Source of the DNA: Strigomonas culicis
Taxonomy: Eukaryota; Euglenozoa; Kinetoplastea; Trypanosomatida; Trypanosomatidae
NCBI GenBank assembly: GCA_000482145.1
Contig: AUXH01000015.1
Coordinates: 1 to 64,000 of the forward strand
Length of the DNA: 64,000 nt
Direction: 5' to 3'
Shown here: positions 26,899 to 35,246 of the stretch, piece after piece
Position numbering within the stretch: position 1 is the first letter of the stretch
Layout: every line of letters begins with the position of its first letter
Position numbers and translations under genes: made by a program
Notes under the pieces: model-generated
Told to the model about the DNA's origin: nothing
Databases searched by the model: none
The model's input: the letters and a program-made list of their open reading frames with translations, nothing else

Positions 26899-28017
26899 CT
26901 ACAGCTTCGTCCTACTGGCTTGCCTCACAAGTGGGGAAGCAGCGCCGTTGGGGCGCGGCGACTCCGTCACCGGCCGCGCGGCCGCCCGGCGCTTCGCCGT
27001 CTCCGTCGTCGCGACACCCGTCCGCACCGTCGGCGTGCGCTCTATCCTGCCGACGGGCGAGAGGCGGCCCACGGGCGTCGCGGTGGCGCTCGGCGCGGGG
27101 CCCGCGCCCGCCACGCGCGTCGACGGCGCCGCCGCGTCCGCGCGGCGGCGGCGCGTCGTCAGCCGCAGCAGTCGCGGCGGCGACGTGGACGTCGTGTCGT
27201 CGCCCGCCTTGGGCGGCGGCGGCGGCACCTCTCCGCTCCGCCGCGGGCGCGTGCCGGTGGCGACGCGTTCGTACGGCCTGGCCGCCGTCGGCGTGCGCGT
27301 CAGCGTCGGCGTCGCGGGGCGCGTCAGCGTCGGTGTCGCGGTGCGCGGCCGCGCGGCGGTGTTGGTGCGGGTCAGCGGCGTCGCGGTGCGCGGCCGCGGT
27401 GCCTTGCCGCCGTCGCTCGCGTGGCGCGAGCCGGAGCGGGTGCGCGCCACGACGCGCGGCGACGGCACACCCTTCCGCACGCGGGCGGTCGTTGCGCAGC
27501 GCGTGAACTTGGGCGTCGCGGTGCCGGACTTGGTGCGCTGGTAGTTCGCCGCCGTGGCCGTGCGCACCAGCCGCGTCGAGGCGCCCGCGGAGTTCGTGCG
27601 GGTCAGCGGTGTCTTCGCGCGCGCGGCGCCGCCGCCGACGCCGGCGCTCGTGGACGCGGTGCGCGCGAGCCGCGTGCCGGGGATGATGGTGAGCGACGCC
27701 ATGCGCGCGAGCCGCGGCGGCTCGTCCGTCGTCACCTTGCCGCGAGCGAGGTGGTCCGCGCCGGAGGCGGTGCGCGCGAGCGCGGTCGCGGTCGGCGTGC
27801 GCACCAGCGGCTGCGCCAGCGCCGGGTTCCTCGACGCGGTGCGCTGGAGCGGGTTCGCGGAGGCGTTACGCGCAAACTGGTTCTCCGACGGCACGCGCTG
27901 AAAGCGCTTCGCCGATACGTTCCGCTTGAACTGATTCGCCGAGGCGTTCCGCCGCGCCTCGGCGGAGTCTACCGCCGCCTCCGGCTTGAGGTGGTTGGCG
28001 GAGGCCTTGCGCACCAG
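26899..28017 (-). repeat. Degenerate coding repeat (R-x-x-S/T units)
   Basis: DNA for residues about 491-862 of the zinc-finger protein. It is an extremely G+C-rich stretch of imperfect units of about 27-33 bases encoding R-[TNV]-x-[ST]; the closest copies are about 27290-27400, encoding TATPLTRT-like units. Confidence 0.7.
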
Positions 28018-29487
28018 CCGCTGCAGCGCGGCGAGCCGCTGGCCGTCCGTCTCCTCCGCGCGCGGCCGCGCGCTCGCCGGCGGCTTGAGCGCGCCACCCG
28101 CCATCCGCGTCTGCAGCGGGGCGTGCTGCCCGCCCGAGACGCGCCGCTTCTTGGGCACCGCCGGGACCGGCGCCGTCTCCCGCGACGTGTGGCGCGGCGT
28201 CGGGCCCGCCGGCGTCGGCGGGTTCGAGTGCGTCGTCGCGCGGCTGCTGCTGAGGTCGCCGTGGAAGAGCGCCCGGTGCACGGAGCGCACCGGGAAGCCG
28301 GACGTGCTGCGCTTCTTGCTCGCGCCGGCGCCGGACGGCCGCACCGGCTGGTTCGGCGTGCCGGAGGGGCGCGTCGCGACTGTGTTGGTGCTGACGCGCT
28401 GCGCGTCCAGCCGCAGGATGGTCTCGCCCTCCTCCGACTCGGGCGAGACCGAGATCAGCGCGATGTCCGACACCAGCTGCACATCGAGCGGCTGCGCGGC
28501 GGCGAACACCTTGTCGCCCAGGAACTGCGCGAAGGACGGGAAGCGCGGCGCGGGGCTCTCGCTCCGCGCGGAGTCCGCCGACGTGCTGCGCGGGCGGCCC
28601 GCCGCGGCGACGGCGACCTCGTCGCGCGTGCGCACCGGCTCCGCGCTGGTGCTGATCGTCATCTTGGGCACGTCGCGCTCGAACGGCGTGACGTGCGCCT
28701 TGGGGTACTCCGGCTCGCCCGCGCTGGAGCTGCGGCTCACGCGGATGTCCACGCCGTTGCACGCGTTCTCCTTCCCCCGGCCGGTGAGCGGCCGCCCTGC
28801 GTGGTCGCCGCGCGCCGCGTGCGGCTTGAGCAGGCTGCTGCGGCGCTGGCGCGCGCTGCGGTCGGCCTCGGCGGGGGCGCCGCTGTACGAGCGCTTCGCG
28901 GACAGGCTGCCGTGGTTGGGCGACTTGGGGTGCAGCAGCATGTTGGAGCGCGCCGACGGGCACTGGCGGAGGCCGCTCTGGCGCACCTCCTTCTCCTGCT
29001 TGATCCGCTGCGCGGCGCTCGCCTTGTGCGCCGAGCGGGCGCTGCGCGGCTCCGCGCGGGGCGCCACCTGCATCGACGCCTTGCGGAAGAAGGAGCGCAT
29101 GATGCGCTCGGCGCGCGGGTCGCAGTACTCGATGATCCGCGCGACGATGTCGGTGCCCTGCCGCGTGCCGTCGAAGAGCCGCATGAAGGTGAGGGGCAGG
29201 TTGCACTCGCAGCACACCCAGCTCGCGCCGAAGCGGTCGTGGCGCGGCCGCTCGCGGCAGTGCGTGCATATGGGAAAGGTGCACTGCGAACACATAAAGT
29301 CGCAGTGCGGCGTCTCGCCGTATTCGCAGAAGTGCTTGCCGCAGCGCTCGCAGCGGTGCATCGTCCGCGCGGCGCGCTCGCCGCCCGGGCGGAGCGACGG
29401 ACGGTTGCTCAGCGCCTCTGATCCGTGCGAGTCACGGCTCTCGAAGAGAACACCGAAGCCCTTCTTGTCCTTAAACATGGAGAGCAT
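26899..29487 (-). CDS. Zinc-finger protein with long R-x-x-S/T repeat array
   Basis: An 862-residue protein starting MLSMFKDKKGF at the ATG at 29485-29487. Residues about 46-95 hold a cysteine-rich module: C-x2-C (46-49), C-x2-C (66-69), C-x2-C (74-77) and C-C-x-C (92-95), with nearby His. This is a multi-zinc fold that resembles RING- or FYVE-type fingers but matches neither exactly. A Ser/Arg-rich linker follows. From about 491 to the end the chain is a run of loosely repeated units of about 9-11 residues such as RNASANQF, RNVSAKRF, RTPTATAL, RTASGADHL and RTATPTLT, each with Arg three before Ser/Thr. That spacing suits basophilic kinases. The unit pattern, the high positive charge and the lack of folded sequence suggest a phospho-regulated scaffold or microtubule/nucleic-acid binder; this is inference. 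I recognise no orthologue. Confidence 0.75.
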   Translation of the reverse strand: MLSMFKDKKGFGVLFESRDSHGSEALSNRPSLRPGGERAARTMHRCERCGKHFCEYGETPHCDFMCSQCTFPICTHCRERPRHDRFGASWVCCECNLPLTFMRLFDGTRQGTDIVARIIEYCDPRAERIMRSFFRKASMQVAPRAEPRSARSAHKASAAQRIKQEKEVRQSGLRQCPSARSNMLLHPKSPNHGSLSAKRSYSGAPAEADRSARQRRSSLLKPHAARGDHAGRPLTGRGKENACNGVDIRVSRSSSAGEPEYPKAHVTPFERDVPKMTISTSAEPVRTRDEVAVAAAGRPRSTSADSARSESPAPRFPSFAQFLGDKVFAAAQPLDVQLVSDIALISVSPESEEGETILRLDAQRVSTNTVATRPSGTPNQPVRPSGAGASKKRSTSGFPVRSVHRALFHGDLSSSRATTHSNPPTPAGPTPRHTSRETAPVPAVPKKRRVSGGQHAPLQTRMAGGALKPPASARPRAEETDGQRLAALQRLVRKASANHLKPEAAVDSAEARRNASANQFKRNVSAKRFQRVPSENQFARNASANPLQRTASRNPALAQPLVRTPTATALARTASGADHLARGKVTTDEPPRLARMASLTIIPGTRLARTASTSAGVGGGAARAKTPLTRTNSAGASTRLVRTATAANYQRTKSGTATPKFTRCATTARVRKGVPSPRVVARTRSGSRHASDGGKAPRPRTATPLTRTNTAARPRTATPTLTRPATPTLTRTPTAARPYERVATGTRPRRSGEVPPPPPKAGDDTTSTSPPRLLRLTTRRRRADAAAPSTRVAGAGPAPSATATPVGRLSPVGRIERTPTVRTGVATTETAKRRAAARPVTESPRPNGAASPLVRQASRTKL

Positions 29488-30107
29488 TTTTTTTTCTTCT
29501 TCTTCCTTAGGTGTAGGTGCCTGCGCACGCGCGGAGGGGAATAGAAAGAAAATGAAAAGAAGTATAGAAAAGAGGAACCTGTTTACAAACTGTTCCTTTG
29601 TGCAAAAAAACGAAAAAAATCTAAACTGCCTACGTTTAATTGAGAGCAAACAAACAGAAAAAAAAAAAAAGAGAATCTAAAGAAAAAAAAAGAGGAGAAA
29701 AGTTTAGTAACTCTGACTCTAGTATCTGTTAAGAAGAAGAATAGTGGGAGTAGTGCATTCATCGTAATAGCAACAGTAGGTTCCATGACTGTAATTGGCA
29801 GCGATAGCTATGTACCGCCATAAGCACCCAGACTAGTCTTTTTGTGATTCTGTAATCACCTGAATAAGTGTAAACAAAACCATGTAGATGCATACATGCC
29901 CTTTCAATTACTACTGGCGCGGTTGCACGGAGGGGAATGAAGGACACGAAGTAACTATCACTGTAACAACAAAACAAATATATAATTAGAGAGACAAAAA
30001 CACCGAAATGAAGACAACCACATGCATGCCGAACCACGGCAGCTCCAAAAGTGAGCGAAGGCAAAATTGGAAAAACCACGACCCCCAATGCCCACCGTGA
30101 GAGTTAA
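29488..30107. other. Intergenic spacer (long)
   Basis: The leader of the zinc-finger gene with its acceptor at 29521, A-rich runs at about 29658-29695, and 3' UTR of the mitochondrial unknown. A 109-codon open frame at 29759-30088 lacks coding character and I do not accept it. Confidence 0.45.
29521..29580 (-). promoter_or_regulatory. Predicted spliced-leader acceptor of the zinc-finger gene
   Basis: The T/C-rich minus-strand sequence ends at GCGTGCGCAG (AG at 29521-29522). The first ATG after it is 29485-29487, which fixes the start and makes the hydrophobic open frame upstream leader. Confidence 0.6.
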
Positions 30108-30902
30108 CTAGAACCAGTGGCCCCACATGTTCGAGCGGCGACCAAAGCTGTTGCCGGGAATGACGGCGAGCCGCTCCGCTAAGCCCATCAGGTAGGACTG
30201 CGGCGGGCGATACGGTGGCAGCGGCGTGAGCTGCGCCCGCGCCTTCTCGCGCGTCGGCACCGCGAGCTGCGGCACCCACCCGCTGCCGGAGGCAAAGGCG
30301 TCCAGCACGTTCGCGCGGGGACGGTGCACGTAGTACTTGTCTAACGGCCGCGTGAGCTCCGTCGCGGGGCGGTTAGGCCGGAAGTAGTGGTACAGCGTGA
30401 AGGTGGTGTCGCCGCGCTCGGCCGCCGCGCCGACCTGCTGCAGCGTGCTGCGCGGCGCGACGCTGCGGTACGCCCCGGCGCAGGTGACCGCCAGACACAG
30501 CAGCCGCAGATCGTCCGACACCATCAGCCGCACGTGCGCCACCGGCGCGACCGTGCCGCTGAGCCCGCCGTAGTACTGAAGGGCGACGCTGTCGGCCACG
30601 TCGTGGGCCGTGAAGCCCGGCGGCGTCTGTGCGCCCCCCTTCATCAGGTACAGCGTGCCCGGCAGCGCACGAAGCCGCTGCGCTTCCGCGACCGTCTGGT
30701 GCTTCGCGTGCGCCAGGTGCGGGACGGCGGTCGTGGCGGCTAAGGAAATAATCTGCTCATAGTACGGCGCGACGTGCATGTGCAGCGCCGGGGTCTCATG
30801 GTTTACAATCTCCCACGGCAGTTTGTTGTAGGACACCAAGGAGGGGTACTTGAGACTGAGGCGAAAGTTACGGCTCAGCATGCACCTGCTCTGGCGCATC
30901 AT
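30108..30902 (-). CDS. Hypothetical protein with probable mitochondrial presequence
   Basis: A 264-residue protein starting MMRQSRCMLSRNFRLSL, an Arg/Ser/Leu amphipathic start typical of mitochondrial import. The rest looks globular (for example MKGGAQTPPGFTAHDVADSV and LYHYFRPNRPATELTRPL), with a Pro/Arg-rich C-terminal tail ending NMWGHWF. There are no membrane helices and no recognised motif. Size, basic charge and the extended tail would fit a kinetoplastid-specific mitoribosomal or respiratory-complex subunit, but nothing proves it. An acceptor AG lies at 30947-30948. Confidence 0.7.
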   Translation of the reverse strand: MMRQSRCMLSRNFRLSLKYPSLVSYNKLPWEIVNHETPALHMHVAPYYEQIISLAATTAVPHLAHAKHQTVAEAQRLRALPGTLYLMKGGAQTPPGFTAHDVADSVALQYYGGLSGTVAPVAHVRLMVSDDLRLLCLAVTCAGAYRSVAPRSTLQQVGAAAERGDTTFTLYHYFRPNRPATELTRPLDKYYVHRPRANVLDAFASGSGWVPQLAVPTREKARAQLTPLPPYRPPQSYLMGLAERLAVIPGNSFGRRSNMWGHWF

Positions 30903-31362
30903 CCTTGTGGTCAGTTCTTTATTCTCTCTTTAATTGTGCGTGCCTCCTGCCAAGGAAAAAACACTTAATACCTGTGACGCGAAACTAAAGGAAACCCAGC
31001 GACTACGCAGCCCAAAGAGAATGATAGTGCTATTCTATGGGAACTAAAACACGAACAGTAGGGAAAGAGAAGGAACGAAAGGGGAAAACAGAAAACAAAA
31101 ACAGAGTGAAAGTGGTGTAGAGTGGCTGCACTAAAAGCCCATTCTTCGCAACCATGTTCCATTACATGTGTGTTCATCGCTTGGAGTGTCCACGCTGTCT
31201 TGCGCTCGCCCATGAATAGAATGTTCTCTTCTAAAGTGGAGAATTAAAATGTACACGAAATCAAGCAAATCTACAAAAAGAGAATCTATAGTGCTTCTTC
31301 TAGAGTATACCATCGGTGATTCCTCCGCGCCGTTTCCTTGTAAAGGAGTACTAACCAACTGT
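30903..31362. other. Intergenic spacer
   Basis: The leader of the mitochondrial unknown with an acceptor candidate at 30947-30948, and 3' UTR of the coiled-coil gene. I see no other gene. Confidence 0.45.
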
Positions 31363-32952
31363 TTAGCGTGTAGCGGGTTCACTTAATTCGTCGTCGTAAC
31401 TGCCGCATAGAATACCCTCGATCTGTTCAGCGGACGGGACGGGCTCGCTTCCCTCCTTCCGCACAGGCATACGGGCAAATAAATCAATCACGGTTCGGTG
31501 TCGACGAATGGAGAGCCGCAAGTCATCAATCGTCCGGCGATATGTTTGCACACACCGATCGGCATCCTCCATGTCCGCCTGCAGCTCGCGCATGTGTGCG
31601 GTCTGTCGCTGCAGCTGCGCATGCAGGACGTTGTATTCCTCGCGCACGCTCTCCAGCTCCGCCTTGTTCTTCGCACAGAGCGCCTCCATGTTTTCGCGCG
31701 CCGGCGCGCGCCGCTGTTGCTCCTCCAGCTCCTGGACATGCACCAGAAGCTCCGCGTTGTCCGCGGCCACGCGCTCGTAGTGCCTGCTGAGCTCGTCGCT
31801 CTTCGCCTTTGCCTTTTCCTCTCGTCGCCTCGCTTCGCGCGTCTCCTTCTCTGCCGCGCGTCGTGCGCTGCGCAGCGACGTGTTCTCGTCGTGCAGCTTG
31901 GCGAGCAGCGCCGCGGCGGTGCCGAGCTCCTTGCGGTACGTGTCGTCCGCCGCGCGCGAGGCGGACGCCGCGAGGTCGTTCAGCAGCCCCGCGGTGACGC
32001 CCTGTTCGCTGCCCATCGCCTCGGCCAGCAGGTTCGAGACGTGCAGGCACAGCTGCTTCTGCCCCTGGCGGTCCTCCGCTGAGACCGCGCCGGACACGGT
32101 GGACACCAGGTGGTCGACGGACGTCGTCACCTTGCCTAGCTGCCTCAGCACCTTAGAGGAGGCATCGGTGCCGCGACCGGCTGCCACCTCGAAGTCCCGT
32201 ATCGCCTGCACTTGTGTCACCCTGCACTCCAACAGGTAGAGAAACCAGCGGACGACCACGGTCGTCAGCCAGTCCGCGGCCGGCGTCAGCGCGGGCACCA
32301 CCGCCAGCGCCGTGACATTGTGCGACGCCTCAAAGGGTGCGAGGCAGGGCGTCCTACGCCACGGCGGCGGCAGCGCGCTCGCCGCCGCGGCCCCCGGCTG
32401 GCTCTCTGAGCGCCCCTGCGCCGCGTAGCTGGAGGCATTTCGCTCGTAGCGGTCGCACAGCCGCTCCACTTCATGAATTAAGTCGTCATACGCAGAGTGC
32501 CGGAGCGGCGCTTTCCTTTGCTCCCCATACGCACTCTCCTCCGCCAAGTCCTTGTTCACGGAGCAGCGGCTCGGTTCCGCAACGTCCGGCGACCGCTCCA
32601 ACAACGACAGAAGGTCTGTGCACTCCTGCGCGAGGGCGCGCGCCGGCTGCCTAGACGCGTCCGTTGTCTCCCCGTACGCCTTCGTGGACCCCACAAAACT
32701 GGTCTTTTTGTTGTCCATCGCAGAGCCGTCGTGGGAAGGGGCTAGAATAGGTGCCGTCGCTCGGGACCGCGCCCGCTCCTGAGGCGTGGGCGTGTGCGCC
32801 ACCCGGCTTGCCTCCAACGCGCCGGCCGCGGAACCTCCATCCTTCTCCAAGTACGCCCGGCGCGCCTCCGGTGACTTGCGTGGCACCACGGAGAGCGGCG
32901 TGTAAGCAGGGTAGCTGAGGGGAGAGAGCGGCGTGGAGAAAATGGACGCCAT
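31363..32952 (-). CDS. Coiled-coil protein of unknown function
   Basis: A 529-residue protein starting MASIFSTPLSPLSYPAY at the ATG at 32950-32952; the frame continues upstream only through non-ATG codons. The N-terminal 200 residues are low complexity and Ser/Pro/Ala-rich. A short ordered region with one hydrophobic helix (ADWLTTVVVRWFLYLLECRV) follows. From about 355 to 495 there is a long heptad-patterned coiled coil (ARRREEKAKAKSDELSRHYE, then VQELEEQQRRA). Proteins of this build are common in the flagellate cytoskeleton, but no family can be named. Confidence 0.7.
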   Translation of the reverse strand: MASIFSTPLSPLSYPAYTPLSVVPRKSPEARRAYLEKDGGSAAGALEASRVAHTPTPQERARSRATAPILAPSHDGSAMDNKKTSFVGSTKAYGETTDASRQPARALAQECTDLLSLLERSPDVAEPSRCSVNKDLAEESAYGEQRKAPLRHSAYDDLIHEVERLCDRYERNASSYAAQGRSESQPGAAAASALPPPWRRTPCLAPFEASHNVTALAVVPALTPAADWLTTVVVRWFLYLLECRVTQVQAIRDFEVAAGRGTDASSKVLRQLGKVTTSVDHLVSTVSGAVSAEDRQGQKQLCLHVSNLLAEAMGSEQGVTAGLLNDLAASASRAADDTYRKELGTAAALLAKLHDENTSLRSARRAAEKETREARRREEKAKAKSDELSRHYERVAADNAELLVHVQELEEQQRRAPARENMEALCAKNKAELESVREEYNVLHAQLQRQTAHMRELQADMEDADRCVQTYRRTIDDLRLSIRRHRTVIDLFARMPVRKEGSEPVPSAEQIEGILCGSYDDELSEPATR

Positions 32953-33653
32953 GCACCCCAGCAATGATGTCGGTTAGGTGTTATGGGAAGAAATGGATGG
33001 CTGCACGGGTGCAGAGGGTCCGTGTGTGGGTTGACAAACAACAAGCACTACGCACGAGAGTTCAAACAGAAAAGACGAGAGAAGATGTAAGAAGAGAGAA
33101 AAAAAAAACATGCATGTCAATACTCTTGAACACCAGTGTAATGATTTCACTGACAGCATCACAGGTATTCAGACTGGACGGCAAGGAGCACACGCTAGTG
33201 TAAACAATCTTCTGCAATAGCTTTCTATTCATCTGCTAGTTTTTTATTATCAGGGAAAAAAATAATAGAAATAAATATATATTACAAACAAAAAAAGAAA
33301 AACAAATGTAAAAAAACTAATAAAAAATGAAAAAAAAAACAATAAAAAGAAACGTCATTCTAGAGAAGAACGAAGAAAAAAAAACGTGTTAAATGTACAA
33401 ACAGTACATTAAGACTGTGAAGACATTTCAGCGTGATACAATAACGAGTTCAAAGAGATCGGCGGGAAAACAAAAGTGATACAAACAAGAAAAACAGTGA
33501 TCGATCATATGGGGGATACCGACAAAAAAGGGAAAAGAGAATCAAGCAATAATATCTGTTATATGAGTAAAGCAAATATGAAGGAGACACAATCTTACCA
33601 AAGGAATAGAAAGGTCTACCTACACGAAGAGCGAAAAAAAAAACGCGACTCAG
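32953..33653. other. Intergenic spacer (longest within the array)
   Basis: About 700 bases, very A-rich on the plus strand from 33240 to 33400 (T-rich on the transcribed strand). The left end holds the leader of the coiled-coil gene; the rest would be the phosphatase 3' UTR. I looked for a short gene and found no convincing frame. Confidence 0.45.
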
Positions 33654-34829
33654 CTAAACACTGCTCTCCTCTTCAAAGCTGTGGTTGGCCACTGTTCTCA
33701 ACTTGGAAGGCACAATTAGCTTAATCTCTTTACTCGGGACCGCCTTAAGTAGGTCCAACTCCTTGTTTTTGTGCGCGGCAAACAGTTTGGCAAATTTCAC
33801 ATTCTCAAAGCACGCGAAAAAAATGATGCACAAGGATGCACCTGCGCTCTCTTTTGCGCCCTCTGAAGCTAGTGTTTGGTTCTCTGTATCCGCACCTGTG
33901 GATGTATTTCCGTCGCCTGCACCCGTTGACGCGAGCGTGCCGTCTTGGGGTTGCGCAGCTGTGCTACCCGAGCCGTGGCTGCGCATCACAACCTCTCGCA
34001 CTTGTCCAATATGCTTCTCGAAGAAGGACTTGATGATATTCACCCCCACGTCAGGGCTCACATTACGCACGATGATGCTCTGCTGTGTGAAGCGTTTGGT
34101 TCGCTCTTCATTGTTGACAGACTCTTGTAGCGTTTGCAGGGCACCAATAAAATTAAAATTGGGTTCGATGCCGGGACGTCGAAGGCGAACGTACGAGAGG
34201 GCCTCATTCAGTGACCAACAATTCCGCCAAATCAGATAGGCTAAGACGATGGTCACCGACCGGCTCCGTCCCTTCTGGCAGTGCACAAGTATCCGTGGCG
34301 TCGAGCTGAGGTTTTTTTCTTTGGCGGTGAAATACTTCTTCCGTACGCGGTCGATGATCTGACGTGTGGGGCGGAATAGTGGTGTAATGTCGGCGCTCAC
34401 GGTGTCTTCGATCGGAAAGGGGTACACGACGATGTTCTTATCGACCGACCAGTACTGCTCGGTCGAAACGTTCATAATATACATAATCTGATTCCTCGCG
34501 AGAAAATCCGCATTTTGGGCGTCATGCACGCTTCCTAAAAAAAGGAAGTCCAAAACAAGTGAGGGGATCTCCGCGCATGAAGAATAGCTAGCGAACGGCG
34601 AGCGGCTCACCTTTGGCGTCGCCAGGGGTGATAGGTTGCTTTTCTTCTTCACTGGAGCCTCTCGGTCGATCGCACGCAAGTCTAGGAACATGTCATTGCC
34701 ATTTCCACTGTGTCGCTTGACAGCACCTTTTCCTTTTGCTGAATAGCCCATAGCAAAAGCAGGTGGTGGTGGTAGGCCGCGTGACTCAGTCGCCGCCGGC
34801 GCGGGTGAAAGCGGCGAACAGCTTTGCAT
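33654..34829 (-). CDS. Dual-specificity phosphatase fused to an RRM-like domain
   Basis: A 391-residue protein. Residues about 88-240 are a dual-specificity phosphatase: LDFLFLGSVHDAQN, then NVSTEQYW, the general-acid loop FPIEDTVSADI (Asp142 or Asp147) and the catalytic P-loop HCQKGRSRS (183-191, Cys184). It would remove phosphate from Ser/Thr and Tyr. Residues about 249-380 look like an RNA-recognition motif: SIIVRNVSPDVGVNIIKSFF as strand 1 and helix 1, and LCIIFFACFENVKFAKLF as the RNP1-like strand 3 and helix 2. A 45-residue Gly/Ser/Thr-rich insert separates them. The phosphatase motifs are certain; the RRM-like reading is inference. The N-terminal 85 residues are disordered. The start is the ATG at 34827-34829. 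Confidence 0.85.
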   Translation of the reverse strand: MQSCSPLSPAPAATESRGLPPPPAFAMGYSAKGKGAVKRHSGNGNDMFLDLRAIDREAPVKKKSNLSPLATPKVSRSPFASYSSCAEIPSLVLDFLFLGSVHDAQNADFLARNQIMYIMNVSTEQYWSVDKNIVVYPFPIEDTVSADITPLFRPTRQIIDRVRKKYFTAKEKNLSSTPRILVHCQKGRSRSVTIVLAYLIWRNCWSLNEALSYVRLRRPGIEPNFNFIGALQTLQESVNNEERTKRFTQQSIIVRNVSPDVGVNIIKSFFEKHIGQVREVVMRSHGSGSTAAQPQDGTLASTGAGDGNTSTGADTENQTLASEGAKESAGASLCIIFFACFENVKFAKLFAAHKNKELDLLKAVPSKEIKLIVPSKLRTVANHSFEEESSV

Positions 34830-35246
34830 ACAGACGTACGTTGATCTGCTTTCTTGGTTCGTTCTTGCTCCTGTAGAACTGTATCTGTATTCTACTTTGA
34901 TTTTTTTTTAAGATGGTACGCAAGTCAATAGGAATGGGAAAAAAAAGAATTCCAGAAATCTTGCGTTAGAAAAAACAATACTAGTTGTCTTACCGCAATC
35001 ATAATGAAGTGAAATAGGTGTTGAGGGGGGGGGGGAAGAAAAAAAAGGAGTTCCACGTGAGTAGGTGTAAAAGCACAACTGAATAGATAGTATTGATCCC
35101 ACAGACGTGGAGAGAGATGTGCTTACTGTTTCACTTACAAGGCAAATGTTCTTTGTTGTTGTTGTTTTCGATGGTGTTTCATTCACATGGAACTTAATTA
35201 TTAACTTCTTGTTCTTCTTCCTTTTCCTTTATAATTAGGTAAATGT
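34830..35246. other. Intergenic spacer
   Basis: The leader of the phosphatase gene and the 3' UTR of AP-3 delta. A run of nine G at about 35027-35035 and nearby A runs stand out. I see no gene. Confidence 0.45.

Noticed and set aside
26920..29421. Open frame of over 800 codons on the plus strand opposite the zinc-finger gene
   Set aside because: It is the mirror of an Arg/Ala/Thr-rich coding repeat, is antisense to the array, and has no domain. The minus frame has clear zinc motifs and an acceptor.
31131..31382. Open frame of 83 codons overlapping the end of the coiled-coil gene
   Set aside because: It overlaps the coding end in another frame and has no domain or acceptor.
34155..34180. GGGTTCGATGCC resembling a tRNA B box
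   Set aside because: It lies inside the coding sequence of the phosphatase and lacks a complementary stem.
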